The notes below the pieces were generated by a model. That model ran no database searches. It worked only from the letters and a program-made list of their open reading frames with translations, and was not told the DNA's origin. From Gibbula magus (Eukaryota > Mollusca > Gastropoda > Trochida > Trochidae): a stretch of 64,000 nt of DNA. Each line of letters begins with the position of its first letter. Positions within the stretch are counted from its first letter, which is position 1. Position numbers and translations under genes: made by a program. Positions 58,841 through 64,000 of the stretch are shown one piece after another. The DNA lies in NCBI GenBank assembly GCA_936450465.1, contig OW388294.1, positions 71,396,075 to 71,460,074 on the forward strand, given 5' to 3'.

Positions 58841-61800
58841 AACGTAGATCATGCTGTAATAATTTTTTATGCATTTTACGGAATATGTGGCCTGAATGAG
58901 AACAACTGTTTGCATGTACGTGTTGGGAGAATCATCCGATATTGAGAACAAGAACTGGTGATGTGCGACTCTGCGATAGCTAACCTTGACAACATGAACC
59001 TCAAGAATTGTTCAGAGTGTGCTGTACATGACATCATGATGGATTTTACTGTGGTCCTTGAAGCTGTGGTCAGGAGTTTCTGTGCACTTCAGTGCTTGTA
59101 TGCAACTGGGAGTGCCCTGTCACCCTGCAAGCCATAACTCTTACCAGTCTCCCTCACCGGCTAATTTGAGGCTTGCAGCACTTTATTCACTCTTCTGTGC
59201 TAAGATAACGGAGCACTGCACCTGAAATACATAGTGTGCTCTGTTCGCTTGCACAGAAACTTTAAGGAAATGTAGCAAGGCTTAAATCAGCCAGTTTTCG
59301 AGACTGGTGCAAGTTGGTTACCCTATTAAATGCAGCAAGAAGCATTTGAATTCTTGAATATGACTCCAGGTAAGAAGAAATAAAATCATCCTGAACATGG
59401 TTTTAATGCAGTGAATTTAATTGAAAGGAGGTTTATTTAAGGAAAGAAAACATATTGTATGATATTTTTAGATTACGATTATGTTGGACATTTACTCTCA
59501 AATGTTTGTTGGCAAGGTTAATTATCACAGTGGCACGTTGAAAAGTATTCCCTAGACATATGTGAAAGTGTTTAAATGCTTTTATTAATGAAACTGGGTA
59601 TGGTGCGAGTCCTATTGGTGTGATTGAAGGAGTATCTGAGTTTGTAGGTCTGATTGAGAGATCCAGTATTGTAGTAGGAAATCATGTTTGATTTGAAGAA
59701 TTAGCATTTAAGTTTCGAACCATGAATATACATTGCTTATTAAGGTTAGGACGCAGAAGTCTTGCATCAATGTAGATTTAATCCTATACATATTAGGATG
59801 CTCTTTGCATTAGCGATTGTAACTTTCAACTTATTTTCCTTTTGCTTGAAAGAGAATTATACTGGCAGAATTCAAAAATTAATTTTAAGACTTTCAAAAT
59901 GTAAAAGCTGATATTTTGATATTTTGATTAAGAAAATGTACCTTTGATATTGGTAAATTTAAAATGCTATAAAACAAGTGTTGCATCTTGTTTGAATTTA
60001 GAAGTATATATGATTACTGTTAATTGACTAAGATAATTTACCATTCAGCTCGCTCTGTAAGTGATCTCGTCAACTCATTGTGAATTACTCTCAGAATGAC
60101 TGGTGTGTATGATATGGTTGTTCAACTCCAATGGCAATATATTCTGAGATTGATTCTGACTTTGTTAATACCATACTGAATAGCGGTGGATTTAGCTGGT
60201 GACCATTACCATTCCATTAACCTAACATAAAACAAAACATTTCTTGGTCAAAACCAACAAGCTGTAGAATGAATACAAAGATTTTTTTTACAAATTCCTC
60301 CGAGTCATTCTCTTCCCACAAGGTTATTCTTTCCAAATTTTCAATTGTCACCTCTGTCATATTAAGGCTACTTTCTCTGCTAGGAATGGAGAACCATGAT
60401 GGTTGTCTCAGAAGTCAGTTGTGTAATCAATGTTGTTTCAAACGGAGCATTCCATAACTGTCGAAATGACTACTGTTGTCTCGTCATTGCAATGCACAAA
60501 TATTGTTCACAATACTGAATTTGGTCGTAGATGCAAAATTTTTGGATAAGAAAAAGGATATTACTGTTGCAAACTTCATCGCCAGATGACTTTGTGAGAA
60601 CAGTTAAAATATTGTCTGTGTCCAACAGAGGTAACGATAGAAAAGTCTGAAGAGAGCTACTTTTGTAGGAAGAGAAAGCTTGTGAGCTACACTGATCAAA
60701 TTTGACTTTCAACAAAGCTCCTTGATATATTTGACCTCGGAATAACTGGATCATGCAGTGACAATACACTGAATATTATTCCAAATTTAGTCTAGTTCTG
60801 TTAATCTTTATGTTATTTGTGTGATTGAACCCAAACCAGTAAATGTTAGTTGAGGAAGTGATATTGTTTTGTTGTGTGAACGATGTGTTGGAGAAATACA
60901 AGCATTGTTAGTGTTTCATGTTGATATATTTGTCCCATGATTTATCCCATGTAGAGTTAGATTCAACCTCTTTGTGAGAACAAACACCAAGTTGAAAATT
61001 TGTGAGTAGAATGTCATATAACCAGTGAATTGTAAGGGCAGGTAACTCTGCAATCTAAGGGAGGTAACTCTGCAGTCAAAGGGATATAACTCTTGGGTGT
61101 CAGTGCCTTTACTGGACAGAACAGCGCAGCTTCTAAGGAAGCTTAAGATGTAAATAGTTTTTGGGATTTTCTTTCTAGATCTCTTGAGTTTGATTGTTTT
61201 TGTCTAATTTCACATTTTCAAATTTGACACAAGTGATATAAACAGATTTATGATTATCTATTTGTGCGGAAGATGTTCATCTAAAATATATTGGCTGTGT
61301 ATATGGAATTGTTTTAGGTTTAGAAACAAACTGTTTGGCATAATTAGTTTCAGAAACATGACAGTTGACAAATACCAATGTTTTAGCATTAATTGTGTGT
61401 CATGAAAACTGGCTTAGGTTGCTCATATTTGCTTCTATCCTTAAGAGCATGTTGTATTTTCTTTGGTGGGCTAAATTATTTATTTCTTCATGAGAATTAT
61501 TTTTAAAATAACATTTTTAGACATAGTTATTTAATAATAATTCAATGAAATCCAGATATTTACCATTTCATTGGTGCTTCAGAACTTTGGATTTGCTTGT
61601 TAAATTGATAGTTGCTCTTTGCTTCACGAGTGGTCATTTGACTTTGAAATAAATTTTGTTTATGTTCAAAATGTTTTCACACTTTATACTTTTATATCAT
61701 CTGCAGTTTGCCCTTTGAAGAATTAGTTAGGAAAATGTTTCAACTGATCTGTTTTGAATGAAGCGAATGTTTCTTTGGCAATAAAAATAAAATCAGGCAT

Positions 61801-62575
61801 AATTTCAACAAATGCTGTGCCAATATAAAGCTAAATCCATCAAAATGAAAATCAAAACTTAAAACTAATTAATTAGTTGATTGTCCAGTGAAATGCTTTA
61901 ATCAGAGTTTCTACAAATATATTTATCACTTCTTTGATTAATTTGATTTTTAAGCTGTCAAGATCTTCCACTGTTTTCTACCAAATTTATTTTACTGAAT
62001 GACAAAAGTCGTGCTTCAATTCCATGGGAGTTATTACAGTAGTATTAATGCATGCAATGTAAAGTCTAAAGGTAAAACTAAGTAGAAATTTTGTATGTGT
62101 CAATCAGTATATATTCTTTAAGTTCTTAAATAGAAAAAATATTGGGACTGAGGGACTTTTAAGATAATTTTTTATTTCACATTCTCATCTTATGCTACCA
62201 CCTGGAATTAATTTGATAGTATAAATTTAGATACTTTATTAATTTTTTGGTATCAATTTAGATTAAGAGTGAATGTAAGTTTATCAAATTAAATTCTTGT
62301 GATGAAAATTGTTTTGTACTTGATTTAGTCTGAAGGAAATATATAAAATATATTGAAAGACTGAAAATCTGTTTAGGTCTCAAAAACGAAAATACTGGAA
62401 GGTGTTCGGCATCTAGGTTGTGTATATGGTTTCAGGGAAAATGTTCCCTAATGTTACGATTGCTGAAGCGTGACGAGCACCTTTTTATGTTTTGAGAGTT
62501 TGTCCCCATTGCCTGTTGTCATGTTGTATTATTTAATGACTCATTAATCATGTGCAAATAAAAATGTTTACTTTT
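58841..62575 (+). other. Probable calnexin 3'UTR / downstream region
   Basis: No other gene was recognised after the stop. An AATAAA at 62557-62562, followed by a T/GT-rich stretch, is a plausible poly(A) signal and would give a ~3.7-kb 3'UTR. Earlier AATAAA words (about 59381, 61649 and 61780) could give shorter forms. A foldback MITE copy lies inside at 59123-59326. Confidence 0.45.
59123..59326. mobile_element. Foldback MITE copy, in or after calnexin 3'UTR
   Basis: The block ccctgcaagccataactctt then accagtctccctcaccggct and aatttgaggcttgcag is mirrored by gcaaggcttaaatcagccag then ttttcgagactggtgcaagt. It belongs to the same family as 1748-2118. If transcribed, it would form a long hairpin in the calnexin mRNA. 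Confidence 0.75.
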
Positions 62576-62924
62576 CATGACTGGTTTTATGTTTGTATTT
62601 TCAAAACATGTGAAACATGGATTGGGAAATGCACCTTTGACAATGGGTCATTTTTAGGACTCTCAGTCATTTTCAGAAGTTTTAATAGGCCAATCCACTT
62701 TCCAAATCTTTGCGAAATGAACCACAATCAAGTAAGGCTTCTTCAAATGTACGCCAAGCAAGATTTAGGGGCAATGCTTTAAGTGATATATTGTCTTAGT
62801 TTCATCTTCCAAAATATGATGCTGGCCCACTAACCCTGCAAGGTAAGATGTGCATCTTACTGCATGTCATGAACTTTTCTGTGCCAGAGATTTCTCATTG
62901 GAATAGCATGTTCGGATTTGCATC

Positions 62925-63155
62925 AAGAGGTCTGGGGTTTGAATCATGCCAGAAGATCTGCAACTTTTTCTGCTGTGGAGAAACGTTCTATGTGCTGGGT
63001 GCAATGCTTCACTGAATTTCAGTGCAGTACCACGCATGATTTGCCAGTTCCAGCCGATTCGTGCAGGTTTTACCTCAATGCATAGCCACATGGCACGGCT
63101 ATAAGTGAAATAATCTTGAAAACAGGGTTTTACCCCCAATCACCTCGCCTCGTTG
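62925..63155 (+). mobile_element. Degraded SINE copy
   Basis: The segments ggggtttgaatcatgccaga, ctgggtgcaatgcttcactg, aatttcagtgcagtaccacg and gttttacccccaatcacctc align with the 63664 SINE from its B box to the tail. The head is lost. Confidence 0.8.
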
Positions 63156-63663
63156 CAATAGCAAGTCCAGAGACAGCATGCTGATATGCTATACTGCAGC
63201 TAGGCTTGTATTAACCAGTGGTAATAGACCTACATGTGTTGCTGGGGAATTGTTTCTTTCAATCAGTTCTTCCATCCTAACCTCTGTTGCATATTGAGCA
63301 TATTTCACAATTCTCACAAGTTTGCATTACCACTAACTGTTGATGTCTATACCGCGATGACCAGATGTGCGATGTCAGTGTGAGACGAGCATGACAAGCG
63401 TGCGTTGTAGAACATATACGTGTAAAGCATCAACCATGTGCAATAAATAGTGAAGCGAATATCCTTCACTTGTATATGGACAATTACCACTTACATCCTT
63501 ATCTTTATCCAATCAAACATCCTTTTACATCTGCAACCAATTTATGTCTTGTAAGAGAATTGTGTGTATTGCACAGATGAAGCAACTTGCTCATTTCCAC
63601 ATTTACTGGAGCAGATTGTTTGAAACAATGTTACTGTTTGTGCAACTAATCAGGACTATTTCG

Positions 63664-63914
63664 GGGGGCGGGATAGCGCAGTGGTTAGTGCGTTCGGCTT
63701 CGGATCGGGGTTCGAATCCTGCCTGGGGAACTGTTCTACACGCAGTAAGGTTTGGGTGCAATGCTGCACTGAATTTCAGCGTAGTACCACCCATGGTTCG
63801 CTAGTTCCAGCCGATGGTGTTGCGGGCTTTCTCCCTGCCATAATTCTAGCAGCCGCGATATAAATGAAATACGCTTGAAAGGGGCGTTAAACCCCAACTC
63901 ACCTCACCTCACCT
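63664..63914 (+). mobile_element. Full-length tRNA-derived SINE with target duplication
   Basis: The A box is tagcgcagtgg and the B box is ggttcgaatcc. A conserved body follows (ctacacgcagtaaggtttgg ... ctccctgccataattctagc), with the tail aaccccaactcacctcacct. The flanks tcaggactatttc on the left (about 63651-63663) and right (about 63915-63927) form a 13-bp target duplication. This indicates LINE-machinery insertion and a fairly recent copy. Confidence 0.92.
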
Positions 63915-64000
63915 CAGGACTATTTCTAGCCTAGAAAATGTCCCATACTCATCAGAAGTTAGGATGGAAGAACTGACTGGAGTTACGAATGTGGGTAGAA

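Noticed and set aside
63670..63740. tRNA gene
   Set aside because: A and B boxes are present, but the sequence continues into a conserved body and tail with a target duplication and lacks a proper acceptor stem. It is a tRNA-derived SINE.

Overview
The window looks like nuclear DNA of an invertebrate, most likely a gastropod mollusc. The genes are AT-rich and intron-rich with GT..AG junctions. A tRNA-derived SINE ending in an 'aaccccaactcacctcacctc' type tail (written here in two overlapping parts: 'aaccccaactcac' and 'cacctcacctc') recurs several times, and calnexin and the Cys-loop receptor have animal-type exon structures. The species call is an inference. I could run no database search; all exon models are hand-read from splice signals, reading-frame phase and family knowledge.

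Layout. (1) 551-15192, plus strand: the last six coding exons of a GABA-A/GRD-like Cys-loop ligand-gated channel subunit, with the 5' exons outside the window. Its introns hold foldback MITEs, a 26/104/208-bp hierarchical satellite (4.2-6.2 kb), a dead Tc1-like transposase fragment, and an array of decayed partial copies on both sides of the M1 exon. (2) 15.2-21.8 kb: intergenic, with a hairpin element that is an inverted copy of one lying beside the first receptor exon, and the 3' part of a dead LINE reverse transcriptase. (3) 26972-21805, minus strand: a six-exon gene for a 589-residue protein I do not recognise, with a basic KKKRKV stretch and a Ser/Glu-rich tail. (4) 27-42.7 kb: no gene found. 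It is a repeat field with a 29-nt poly-G run, TIR elements, ~145-bp modular repeats that end in GGAC/GGAT tracts, and a nested element carrying TGACCTTTGACC half-site clusters. (5) 44107-42734, minus strand: an intron-less polyubiquitin coding region (six units) with a 5'UTR intron and a TATA/CRE/CCAAT promoter. (6) 46336-58840, plus strand: a complete calnexin gene of 20 constitutive coding exons plus two tandem alternative-looking transmembrane exons. A perfect ER-stress element (CCAAT-N9-CCACG) lies in its promoter region. (7) 58.8-64 kb: probable long calnexin 3'UTR followed by SINE copies.

Polyubiquitin and calnexin are divergent, with under about 1 kb between their likely start sites. 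Both act in protein quality control. The most interesting observations are the paired in-frame calnexin transmembrane exons, the perfect ERSE, the array of degraded M1-exon boundary copies in the receptor gene, the acidic residue at the receptor's ion-selectivity position, and a Mutator-type MITE (10-bp target duplications) inserted into a SINE.
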